Positions 1 through 6,896 of a stretch of DNA of 44,140 nucleotides are shown piece after piece. The notes under the pieces are model-generated. The model ran no database searches. It saw nothing but the letters and a program-made list of their open reading frames with translations, and was not told the DNA's origin. Numbering within the stretch: position 1 is the stretch's first letter; each line of letters starts with the position of its first letter. A program made the translations under genes and the position numbers. Origin of the DNA: Caldifarciminota bacterium (GTDB lineage Bacteria; Hydrothermota; Tepidihabitantia; SM23-42); assembly GCA_020343455.1 (NCBI GenBank), contig CP070795.1, positions 1 through 44,140 on the forward strand, in the 5' to 3' direction.

Positions 1-73
1 GGAAGAAGAAATGGTTGACCAATGTAGTCACAAGAGTGGCAGCAAGAACAAGAAGGAGAAGCGCTCCCATCAT
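1..73 (-). CDS. Start of a possible membrane or exported protein, cut by the window edge
   Basis: Downstream of the two pilin genes on the same strand there is an ATG-ATG at 73-68 followed by an open frame to the edge. The 24 visible residues are almost all hydrophobic (a run of Leu/Ala/Val, then Thr, Val, Asn, His, Phe), as in a signal peptide or first membrane helix. A weak AGAGG lies about 12 bases upstream. The frame is short and could be chance; its position about 70 bases after a pilin gene in the same direction is the main support. No family can be named. Confidence 0.4.
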   Translation of the reverse strand, partial: MMGALLLLVLAATLVTTLVNHFFF

Positions 74-142
74 CCTGAATTGAAACCTCTTGTGGATCAG
101 GTATTGCCTTCTCTGCAGTTTCATTTGATTTCGATCTCCTTT

Positions 143-703
143 CTAGGGCAGAGTCAAGGTGAGAGGATCAGTATCACCAAATGCAGTAAGCACATAAACA
201 TAGGCAGCACTGCCACCAGTACCCGGCGTCGTTCCGTCGAGCATGTAAGTGGAATAGTAAACACAACCCCTGATCGTAGGAGGCGGAACTGGTGGCGGGG
301 GAGCGATCAAGTTTTCGATTATTTTATTCCCCGGATCAAATGGGTTTTTCAAACCGGGGTGGGGCTTGAGAAATGCCTCGGGTGGGAATGGAGGTATACG
401 GACACCGGCCGCGAGCGACATATCACCCATCGGCGGACCCATGTCTGGGTCAAGGATATCATCGATCTTCGTATCAAGGTCGCCAGGATACACACCTTGC
501 ACCAGGGTCGAAAACTCCTCCACTGCCATCTGGGCAGCCATCATGTTCGCCTTCACACTCGCTTCGAGCGCTCGATTTCTCAATGCGATATAATTGGGAA
601 TGGCAATTGCGGCGAGGATGCCGATAATAACAACCACGACCATCAATTCAATGAGCGTAAAACCACTTGAAAAAAAACAGGATCTCTTGTTGTTTGTATT
701 CAT
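143..703 (-). CDS. Type IV pilin / prepilin-like protein (first of a tandem pair)
   Basis: This 186-residue protein has the class III prepilin leader: a 14-residue N-terminal segment ending in Gly, cleaved before FTLIELMVVV, with the conserved Glu at position 5 of the mature chain and one long hydrophobic helix. It would be processed by prepilin peptidase and built into a type IV pilus or a type II secretion pseudopilus. The C-terminal half is Pro/Gly rich with a single Cys. It is paralogous to the next gene upstream, with which it shares the whole N-terminal helix and an EASVKxNM segment. No strong ribosome binding site precedes the ATG, and a GC-rich hairpin lies between the two genes. Confidence 0.88.
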   Translation of the reverse strand: MNTNNKRSCFFSSGFTLIELMVVVVIIGILAAIAIPNYIALRNRALEASVKANMMAAQMAVEEFSTLVQGVYPGDLDTKIDDILDPDMGPPMGDMSLAAGVRIPPFPPEAFLKPHPGLKNPFDPGNKIIENLIAPPPPVPPPTIRGCVYYSTYMLDGTTPGTGGSAAYVYVLTAFGDTDPLTLTLP

Positions 704-727
704 ATCACTGAGGGTTGTTGTACCGAA

Positions 728-751
728 GGAGGGGAACCAAGGTTCCCCTCC
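728..751 (-). terminator. 11-bp GC-rich hairpin between the two pilin genes
   Basis: Positions 728-738 and 741-751 are perfect inverted repeats (GGAGGGGAACC and its complement) separated by two bases. The hairpin starts ten bases after the stop codon of the upstream pilin. No T-run follows on the minus strand, so it may act as a processing or mRNA-stabilising structure that sets different levels of the two pilins, rather than as a full intrinsic terminator. Confidence 0.5.
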
Positions 752-761
752 CCATGCACTC

Positions 762-1292
762 TTATTGACCAGAAGTCAGTTTCAGATCGAGTTTTGCATC
801 CACACCATATCCGTATACATAGTATCTTACGGCATTGCTTGGATTGGTACCAACGGCAATTGCACCGGCTACATCCAGGAACGCTACCTCAGTGGTACCT
901 GCAAGACCTACAGCCCAAACGGTCACCGTATCACCAACCGTATATGCGACATTATTCGCCGCGACAACAGGGTTCCTATACGTCGCAGGTAAGAGCGCTG
1001 GTTGGACAACGCCATTGGAAGGTATCGGGTCAGCTCCGCCGACCGTAGTAGCGTTGGTGCCTACATTTGACGCATTCGCTACTGTCATAGCAAGGCCAGT
1101 TGGATAGAAGCCTTCGGACAACGTCGCAAAGTCTTCTATGGCGAGCTGCAGTGTATGCATGTTGTTCTTCACCGATGCTTCTTTTGCCCTCTTCTGCATG
1201 CTGATGAAGTTCGGTATCGCGATTGCCGCCAGGATGCCGATGATTACGACCACCACCATAAGCTCGATCAGGGTAAATCCTTTGTTCCTCAT
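762..1292 (-). CDS. Type IV pilin / prepilin-like protein (second of a tandem pair)
   Basis: The 176-residue product begins with the short leader MRNKG followed by FTLIELMVVV, the classic prepilin peptidase site with Glu at position 5. The hydrophobic helix runs to IPNF, and the variable C-terminal domain is rich in Ala, Val and Thr. The start at 1292 is chosen because GAGGAGG lies six bases upstream; the longer open frame to 1349 has no such site and would place 19 odd residues before the leader. The gene is first downstream of a sigma-54 promoter and is therefore probably the major, regulated pilin of the pair. Confidence 0.9.
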   Translation of the reverse strand: MRNKGFTLIELMVVVVIIGILAAIAIPNFISMQKRAKEASVKNNMHTLQLAIEDFATLSEGFYPTGLAMTVANASNVGTNATTVGGADPIPSNGVVQPALLPATYRNPVVAANNVAYTVGDTVTVWAVGLAGTTEVAFLDVAGAIAVGTNPSNAVRYYVYGYGVDAKLDLKLTSGQ

Positions 1293-1502
1293 TTTTGCCT
1301 CCTCAGCAAATAATGGTTGTACTGAAAAGTTTAATGTGCCCCCGAACATTGAACGGTTTAAAACAAACCCGACTTAACCTCGAGGCTTTAGGACACAGGC
1401 CGGACGCGTATTGAGGCTTACACCCCATCCGTTGGCAAGAAAACCACACCCATCTTAAGAATGATTGAATACCTTTTGAAAGATCAATATATCTCATTAT
1501 AT
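1293..1502 (-). other. About 200-base untranslated leader of the pilin mRNA
   Basis: Together with the sites upstream of it, this fills the 355 bases between the regulator gene and the pilins. If transcription starts about 12 bases after the sigma-54 -12 element, the pilin mRNA carries a leader of about 200 bases. I see no convincing gene in it. It contains two AAGCCTC repeats and a CCTCGAGG palindrome, so folded RNA is possible, but no known riboswitch class could be matched by eye. Confidence 0.4.
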
Positions 1503-1519
1503 AGCAATTTCCGTGCCTA
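1503..1519 (-). promoter_or_regulatory. Sigma-54 (-24/-12) promoter driving the pilin genes
   Basis: Read on the minus strand the site is TAGGCACGGAAATTGCT. It matches the sigma-54 consensus (YTGGCACGRNNNTTGCW) at every fixed position except one, with the required GG and GC dinucleotides exactly ten bases apart. It points at the pilin genes, and the neighbouring upstream gene encodes an NtrC-type sigma-54 activator with an intact GAFTGA loop. This parallels PilR control of pilA in Pseudomonas and Myxococcus. Confidence 0.85.
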
Positions 1520-1569
1520 GTTGCGACTGAAGAAAATCTCCAAATTGCGGAAGAAAAATAATGCCCACA

Positions 1570-1627
1570 TGTCTCATAATGCCCCAATTGTCGCATATTG
1601 ATACACTTAAGCCTCGACCGTGTCGCA
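1570..1627. promoter_or_regulatory. Possible activator-binding repeats upstream of the sigma-54 promoter
   Basis: The heptamer TGTCKCA occurs three times (1570-1576, 1589-1595, 1621-1627), about 50-125 bases upstream of the -24 element. This is where enhancer sites for an NtrC-family activator are expected, and TGTC-type repeats are known for PilR. The repeats are short and the assignment is inferred from position. Confidence 0.3.
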
Positions 1628-1647
1628 CCACAGCGTACACTCTGAGA

Positions 1648-2925
1648 TCATCTCTTTCTTCTATTACGCTTCTGTTTCAGTTTACGATAGAGCGTAGCCC
1701 TGGAAACACCAAGGATATTCGCTGCTTCACTCATATTGCCGCCACACCCCTGTACCACCCTCTCTATTTCTTCGGACTGGAGTTGAGTTAAGCTCCTTCT
1801 CTTTATATGCGGCAATCCGAGGTGCTGCACGTCTATGTGCTGCGAATCGGACAGGATCGCTGCCCTTTCTATGACATGACGAAGTTCGCGGATATTACCC
1901 GGCCAATCATACTGAAGCAGCTGATTGAGTGCCCCCTTTCGCAGTTCACGAATTCCCAGCTTTTCGCGTTCGCATATACCCTGGAGAAAGAACTTAGCCA
2001 ATACGGGGATATCATCCCTGCGTTCCCTTAGCGGAGGGAGCACGAGTGGCACTACGTTCAAACGATAGTATAGATCCTCCCGGAATCGTCCCTCTTCCAT
2101 TTCCTTGGCGAGATTCTTGTTCGTGGCAGCAATCAGCCTAACATCCACGCGTACCGGCTTGGTCGACCCCAAAGGAACGATCTCTTTCTCCTCAAGCAAC
2201 CGTAATATCTTGACCTGGATCGCTGGGGTGGCCTCTCCGATCTCGTCGAGGAAGAAAGATCCTTTGCTTGCAGCTCTGAAAAGGCCCTCCTTATCACATG
2301 TAGCACCGGTAAAGGCACCTCGTTTATAGCCGAACAACTCGCTTTCAAGCAACGTCTCAGGCAGCGCAGCGCACGAAATAGTGACGAAATCATGCGTGGC
2401 ACGTTTCGAACGATTGTGTATTTCACGGGCGAATAGTTCTTTGCCAGTCCCTGATTCGCCGAGCAATAATACGGTCGTATCCGTTGCCGCGACCTTATCG
2501 AGTATTTTCAATGTCGCATTGATCTCCTTACTTACCCCAATGATCTTCTGCGCTGCGGCTTCCGGTTTGCTGATATTGGATCTTATGCGGACTAGGAGCT
2601 CCTCGACTGAAAAGGGCTTCAATATGTAGTCACTCGCACGGTCACGCATTGCGCTGATCACCGAATCCATCGAGCCGTACGCCGTTATGAAGATGAACGG
2701 AATGCTGGGGTACAGACTACGCACTTTCCTTAGAAATCCGAAGCCATCCATCTCAGGCATCTTTATGTCGCTGATAACGAGATCGAATCGCTGGTTCTTT
2801 ATCTCAGCAAGAGCATCCCTCGGATCCGTAGCGGCAACAACGGAGTAATCCTTCTGCTCAAGGGCATACTTCAGCCATTTTATGAGGCTTTCCTCGTCGT
2901 CAAGTAGGAGAATCTTTGTTTTCAT
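1648..2925 (-). CDS. NtrC/PilR-type sigma-54-dependent response regulator
   Basis: The 425-residue protein has the full three-domain layout. A receiver domain (about 1-118) carries phosphoacceptor Asp53, Thr81 and Lys103. An AAA+ sigma-54 interaction domain (about 128-355) has Walker A GESGTGK at 156-162 and the GAFTGA loop at 203-208. A C-terminal Fis-type helix-turn-helix (about 385-420) binds DNA. When phosphorylated it should open sigma-54 promoters. The only such promoter recognised here lies just beyond its stop codon and drives the pilins, so a PilR-like role is likely. No partner histidine kinase is in the window. The start lacks a clear ribosome binding site. Confidence 0.92.
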   Translation of the reverse strand: MKTKILLLDDEESLIKWLKYALEQKDYSVVAATDPRDALAEIKNQRFDLVISDIKMPEMDGFGFLRKVRSLYPSIPFIFITAYGSMDSVISAMRDRASDYILKPFSVEELLVRIRSNISKPEAAAQKIIGVSKEINATLKILDKVAATDTTVLLLGESGTGKELFAREIHNRSKRATHDFVTISCAALPETLLESELFGYKRGAFTGATCDKEGLFRAASKGSFFLDEIGEATPAIQVKILRLLEEKEIVPLGSTKPVRVDVRLIAATNKNLAKEMEEGRFREDLYYRLNVVPLVLPPLRERRDDIPVLAKFFLQGICEREKLGIRELRKGALNQLLQYDWPGNIRELRHVIERAAILSDSQHIDVQHLGLPHIKRRSLTQLQSEEIERVVQGCGGNMSEAANILGVSRATLYRKLKQKRNRRKR

Positions 2926-2976
2926 GTTTATTCTATACTTCGGGGAAGAGTGATCGTACTATAAAAAGGATCGGTG

Positions 2977-3930
2977 CTATTTTCGCCTTCGTGCGAATAT
3001 CTCATTGAATACAAAGGTCAACTTCGGCACGAACTTGAATTCAGTTAGCCCGTCCCTTGCCCGCATAGCAAAGCCCATCTTTGCGTTCGCTACACCGACG
3101 TTTCGCAGAGGAACTGCAAAGTCGACCTCAATACCGTGTTCAGAAACGCCGTCGATATACCAGGGATTAAAATAATAGGCAAGTCCAAACGCATTACGCC
3201 TAGCCATCAATTTGAAACGATGGGGCGAACAGTAAGTACTGTCGTGCCATGCGTCGCTCTGCCAGAACGAACGTTCATAGACGATACCAAGTGGCCACTC
3301 CCCTATCCGCGGATAGATGCCAATGGACAGACGTTGAGGTAATTCGATCACCGTCGTGTCTTCACCGATGTACACCATGCGCAACTCACCCAACCCCTCA
3401 TACGCCACCGCAAATATATTATGTCTGAAGCCGATGCTAAATATCCTCCCCCTGTATCTATAGTTGAAAGTATCGACAAGACTGTAGGCACCGATGTTGT
3501 ATGTCCATATCTCCCATGTATTCCCGAAAAGGAAAGAACCTGTGACCATCACATCGAAAGGTCCGAGCTGCTTGTTCAATCCCCCGTAAATCTCTTCGAT
3601 GCCCCCCTCGCCGAGCGCATGCACCTGCAGTGCGCTGTCCTGCCGGTAAATATCGAAGCATTGATTGTACCTCTCGAGATTGCCTAAAACGAGAGAGAAC
3701 CCGTGCGAAATGGGTACAGAAAAAGATATTTTGAACGGGTTCGTCCAGAAAACACCGCGGTATTCACCCGATTGGCTGAGCAGGGCGTATTCCGGGCTCA
3801 ATGTGAAACCAATACGGGTGACGTTATCTCGCCTGACAAACGGCATACGGAAAATACTCAGATCCTCCCCTATTCCGGCGATCGAGAAGGCTGAAGAACC
3901 AATCAAACAGGTCAATAGGAGTGCAGTCAT
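2977..3930 (-). CDS. Predicted outer-membrane beta-barrel protein
   Basis: The 317-residue protein has a cleavable-looking signal peptide (hydrophobic residues 3-18) followed by many short strands of alternating aromatic and polar residues, such as IFSIGFRHNIFAVAYEG, typical of a transmembrane barrel. It ends in a basic tail instead of the usual C-terminal aromatic residue, which is odd for a BAM substrate. It starts five bases after the stop of the lipoprotein gene, so the two are probably co-transcribed and may work together at the outer membrane. No specific family is recognised. Confidence 0.6.
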   Translation of the reverse strand: MTALLLTCLIGSSAFSIAGIGEDLSIFRMPFVRRDNVTRIGFTLSPEYALLSQSGEYRGVFWTNPFKISFSVPISHGFSLVLGNLERYNQCFDIYRQDSALQVHALGEGGIEEIYGGLNKQLGPFDVMVTGSFLFGNTWEIWTYNIGAYSLVDTFNYRYRGRIFSIGFRHNIFAVAYEGLGELRMVYIGEDTTVIELPQRLSIGIYPRIGEWPLGIVYERSFWQSDAWHDSTYCSPHRFKLMARRNAFGLAYYFNPWYIDGVSEHGIEVDFAVPLRNVGVANAKMGFAMRARDGLTEFKFVPKLTFVFNEIFARRRK

Positions 3931-3935
3931 TTTCC

Positions 3936-5012
3936 CTACTCAATATTCCGTGGTTCTGGCGGCTGAACATAACCGATATTCAGGCTATGAGAACCGCGGA
4001 CCAATTTTATGCGTGAGATATCATTGACCTCGGGACTGATACCGATGTAAAACCCGAAATTGGAATCAGGATGTTCGATGATGTGCTGGGCGTGTCGCAC
4101 GATATCGAGTGTCACAACGGTGTCGCCAACACCGATCTTCTTCAGGGCGATGAGAGGTCCGGTTGGCGTATCGAACGTGGAAAATGGTTCGAGGAGCTGC
4201 CGCACCCCGATCTCGAGCGAATCGCGGTAGCTGAAATATTCAGCGCATCTGAACGAAAGTTCTGCGTAGACCGCCAGCGTGCTGTCGAGGAGGGTATCAT
4301 AGTTGAATTTGACAAAATCCCGATACACAAAACCAGAACCTATCCAATCCTCAAGCAACGATGGCTCCACGCCGGTCAGGATATGGCAATCCGCCTCGAC
4401 AAAAGCCGGGATCGAAGTTTCATTCTTCTTGAGGATGATCTTTCCTCCAGATCCCCCTTCACGCGAGCTGAGATAGCAGAATCCCGTATCCTGGGGAATA
4501 ACTATCATTGCTTTTGCGGCCTGTATCTCCGCCAATTCGATGTAATTGAAATACAGTACTATTGAATCACCCTGGGCAACACCAAACCTGATGGAATCGG
4601 CATTGTAATCGCCACCGGGCGTATCCCACAACTCATCTAGATTTCGGTGCGTCCAATCGGCTTCGGATTCACTGAAGGTTTCGTCCATCAAATGCAGGCT
4701 GAATGGAATGGTATCGTTCTCAAAATCTGAGTCGATGTTCAGAATGAGTTTTATCTCATCCAGTCCTGTATACGTGGTATCTGGGAAATCGAACTCCAGC
4801 AGCACCCGTGACTCGTATTCGGCATTCATACCGAAAACAAGGTTGGAGGCACTGCCTGTGTTCACGTTCTTGCACTCTGTGAACGTCGAAAAGATGGACA
4901 GATTCAGAAACTGCGGATCGAGGTCGCCACGCAGGTCAAGCTCGTCACCACCAACCGGCAATTCGTTGCAGGCTAACATAATGAGGCAGACCACGATTAC
5001 CCATGCTTTCAT
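3936..5012 (-). CDS. Lipoprotein of unknown function with a DNRLRE-like region
   Basis: The 358-residue protein starts MKAWVIVVCLIMLAC, a lipoprotein signal with a slightly atypical lipobox (MLAC), so it is probably anchored in the inner or outer membrane. Residues about 45-200 (a Thr-rich start, an ESRVLLEFDFPD segment, then Asp-rich strands) resemble the DNRLRE/CBM96-like beta-sandwich domains of surface proteins, but this is only a resemblance. The start at 5012 is chosen because a good promoter sits directly upstream, placing the transcription start one base before the ATG; earlier in-frame starts would lie inside the promoter. It leads a two-gene unit with the barrel protein. Confidence 0.6.
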   Translation of the reverse strand: MKAWVIVVCLIMLACNELPVGGDELDLRGDLDPQFLNLSIFSTFTECKNVNTGSASNLVFGMNAEYESRVLLEFDFPDTTYTGLDEIKLILNIDSDFENDTIPFSLHLMDETFSESEADWTHRNLDELWDTPGGDYNADSIRFGVAQGDSIVLYFNYIELAEIQAAKAMIVIPQDTGFCYLSSREGGSGGKIILKKNETSIPAFVEADCHILTGVEPSLLEDWIGSGFVYRDFVKFNYDTLLDSTLAVYAELSFRCAEYFSYRDSLEIGVRQLLEPFSTFDTPTGPLIALKKIGVGDTVVTLDIVRHAQHIIEHPDSNFGFYIGISPEVNDISRIKLVRGSHSLNIGYVQPPEPRNIE

Positions 5013-5019
5013 AAACGTA

Positions 5020-5047
5020 ATCATAATCATATTTCTACATAAGTCAA
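5020..5047 (-). promoter_or_regulatory. Sigma-70 promoter of the lipoprotein-barrel operon
   Basis: On the minus strand TTGACT (5047-5042), a 16-base spacer and TATGAT (5025-5020) form a promoter with one mismatch in each hexamer. The predicted start falls at about 5013, next to the ATG at 5012, so the mRNA would be leaderless. Confidence 0.7.
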
Positions 5048-5131
5048 GCCGCAATCTCTTTACTCACTGCACCCTTTGCCCGAGCAAGGACGTGCGGTGG
5101 TGTACGTTGCTGTGATGCAGACGGATTGCAC

Positions 5132-5159
5132 TTGACAGAATTGCTTATTTGGTTATATT
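5132..5159 (+). promoter_or_regulatory. Sigma-70 promoter of the GlmU-like / rsfS / argS genes
   Basis: TTGACA (perfect), a 16-base spacer and TATATT (one mismatch) stand divergent to the lipoprotein promoter. The predicted transcription start is about 5166. An in-frame GTG at 5165 would make the mRNA leaderless; the ATG at 5180 would leave a 14-base leader with no Shine-Dalgarno sequence. Confidence 0.72.
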
Positions 5160-5179
5160 TAATCGTGGCAATCGCAAAA

Positions 5180-6136
5180 ATGCCCATATTACATGAGAAA
5201 ATAAGTACGGTCATACTCGCCGCAGGCGTCGGCAAACGCATGAAATCGAAGACCCCGAAAGTTCTGCACCGTGTTCTAGGTAAACCGATTATTTCGTTCG
5301 TCAGAGACCTTGCTCGCGAAATCGGCAGCAGCCAGACAATTATCGTTGTCAACACAAAGGCAGATGAACTTTCGGAATTAATGGGAAACGAAGTGACCTA
5401 TGCGATTCAAAAGGAACCACTGGGCAGCGGTGATGCTGCGAAAAAAGGTTTAGAAAAAGCGAAACACGAAAATACCTTGATTCTGTGCGGCGACGTACCT
5501 CTGTTGAGAAAAGGAACGATCCTCGCTCTCATAGCATACCATATGCAGCAGAAGGCAGATGCCACCCTGCTTACCTGTGAGTTGGATAATCCATACGGTT
5601 ACGGACGGATCATACGCAACGAGGATGGGTACGTTGTCAATATCATCGAGGAATGTGATGCCACTGCCAAACAGCGGCAGATAAGGGAAATAAACGCCGG
5701 TGTGTACTACGGTAAGACCCCATTACTTTCGGCAGCGCTCGACGGCATAACAACCGATAACAAGCAGGGAGAGTATTACCTGACCGACGCCATTCGCAAT
5801 ATCGTTTCCCTCCGAAAACGTGTTGCAGCATACACGATCTCCAGCGCCAGCGAGATCATCGGCGTCAACACGCGAGAACATCTCGCACAGATTCGCGCGT
5901 TGGTAAAGGACCAGTGGTACGCGCATTTAAAACGGCGCGGAGTCCATATCGAAGACCCGGTAACGATCGAGATCGACCTTTCCGTGAAGATCGGCGAGGG
6001 TGCCCAAATAAAACATCATTCTCACATCGAAGGCGATACGGTCATTCACGCCGGTGAAATCGTCGGGCCCTATGCCTTGGTCAAGAACGGTAAGAAGTCA
6101 AGATTGAACAAGAACGCCACCGGCGGATCGAGATGA
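5180..6136 (+). CDS. GlmU-type N-acetylglucosamine-1-phosphate uridyltransferase, acetyltransferase domain missing
   Basis: The protein has the nucleotidyltransferase signature of GlmU (LAAGVGKRMKSKTPKVLH), the CGDVPLL metal-site motif and an EINAGVYY segment, so it should make UDP-GlcNAc from GlcNAc-1-phosphate and UTP. At about 318 residues it stops after only two or three hexapeptide turns (IGEGAQIKHHSHIEGDTVIHAG); the acetyltransferase half of bacterial GlmU (about 450 residues in all) is absent. Acetylation of glucosamine-1-phosphate must be done by another protein. ATG 5180 is used; GTG 5165 is a serious alternative, while an ATG at 5126 lies upstream of the promoter. The gene overlaps the next by four bases (ATGA). 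Confidence 0.85.
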   Translation: MPILHEKISTVILAAGVGKRMKSKTPKVLHRVLGKPIISFVRDLAREIGSSQTIIVVNTKADELSELMGNEVTYAIQKEPLGSGDAAKKGLEKAKHENTLILCGDVPLLRKGTILALIAYHMQQKADATLLTCELDNPYGYGRIIRNEDGYVVNIIEECDATAKQRQIREINAGVYYGKTPLLSAALDGITTDNKQGEYYLTDAIRNIVSLRKRVAAYTISSASEIIGVNTREHLAQIRALVKDQWYAHLKRRGVHIEDPVTIEIDLSVKIGEGAQIKHHSHIEGDTVIHAGEIVGPYALVKNGKKSRLNKNATGGSR

Positions 6137-6555
6137 CTTCGCGCGGCAGAATATTGCTCTACATGCTGCTGGTCATTCTCGGCATATTTCTCGTTTCGAT
6201 CGTCCTGATGTACACGAGGGAAGACCCGCAGCAGATACATCGACGTAACAGTACCATTCGTGTGGAAATTCTCAACGGATGCGGGGAACCCCGGTTGGCG
6301 ATAAAGGTGGCGAACGTTCTCAGAAGGCAGAGCTTCAATGTTGTCAAAATCGACAATGCAGGCAGGTCGGATTTTAAAGAAACGGTCGTTATCGAACGCA
6401 GCAGTGAAACAGGCGAAAACGCAGCCTACTTTGCAAAGCGGATACGGTGCAAGAACATCGGAAAAGACATCGACTCGGCGCTGCATCTCGATGTCAGCTT
6501 GATACTCGGCATGGACTACCTCGAATATTTCCCCGATGTCGAGCAAGAATTATAG
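6133..6555 (+). CDS. LytR C-terminal-domain membrane protein
   Basis: One N-terminal transmembrane helix (about residues 8-27) is followed by an external LytR_C domain. Recognisable parts are VEILNGCGEPRLAIKVANVLRRQ, a xxVVKIDNAG strand and a closing LDVSLILG strand. Such domains occur alone or attached to LytR-CpsA-Psr cell-wall enzymes; the exact role of stand-alone forms is not established. Translational coupling with the upstream gene and closeness to rsfS recur in many bacteria, where LytR_C-type proteins sit next to the ribosome silencing factor. Confidence 0.75.
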   Translation: MTSRGRILLYMLLVILGIFLVSIVLMYTREDPQQIHRRNSTIRVEILNGCGEPRLAIKVANVLRRQSFNVVKIDNAGRSDFKETVVIERSSETGENAAYFAKRIRCKNIGKDIDSALHLDVSLILGMDYLEYFPDVEQEL

Positions 6556-6565
6556 AGAGGAATCG

Positions 6566-6895
6566 GTGAAAGACGTTAGTGCGGACCTGGCCAAGAAACT
6601 GGCAAGGATAATCGATGAAAAAAGAGGCGAGGAGATAATTATCTTCGACCTGCGCGGCCTTTCACCGATTACGGATCATTTCGTCATCGCCACCGGATTG
6701 TCCGAGGTTCACGTGAAGAACATCGCTGATCATTTGATGAAAAAGGAATCCCCGCAACATATTGAAGGCTTAGAGGCTTCAAGCTGGGTTTTACTGGATT
6801 TCATCGACGTCGTGGTCCATGTGTTTTCGAAAGATGCAAGGGATTTCTATGGATTAGAGCGCCTATGGGGCGATGCGCCCACAATAGACTACTGA
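6566..6895 (+). CDS. rsfS: Ribosomal silencing factor RsfS
   Basis: The protein contains the complete RsfS/Iojap/YbeB domain: IIIFDLRGLSPITDHFVIATG, a HIEGLEASSWVLLDFIDVVVHVF core, and the FYGLERLWGDA signature. RsfS binds ribosomal protein L14 on the large subunit and blocks subunit joining when nutrients are scarce. The GTG at 6566 is preferred because GAGAGG lies just upstream; an ATG at 6536 inside the previous gene would add ten residues. At 109 residues it has the usual family length. Confidence 0.93.
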   Translation: MKDVSADLAKKLARIIDEKRGEEIIIFDLRGLSPITDHFVIATGLSEVHVKNIADHLMKKESPQHIEGLEASSWVLLDFIDVVVHVFSKDARDFYGLERLWGDAPTIDY

Positions 6896-6896
6896 A

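Noticed and set aside
11-670. 219-codon plus-strand frame opposite the first pilin gene
   Set aside because: It is antisense to a clear prepilin and its translation is His/Arg-rich low-quality sequence.
1293-1502. Stretch in the pilin leader with TAAAGCCTCGAGG resembling part of a cyclic-di-GMP (GEMM) riboswitch, which often precedes pilin genes
   Set aside because: Only a few bases fit; I could not place the GEMM stems or the second conserved loop. A covariance search with the GEMM models would decide; a significant hit would reverse this.
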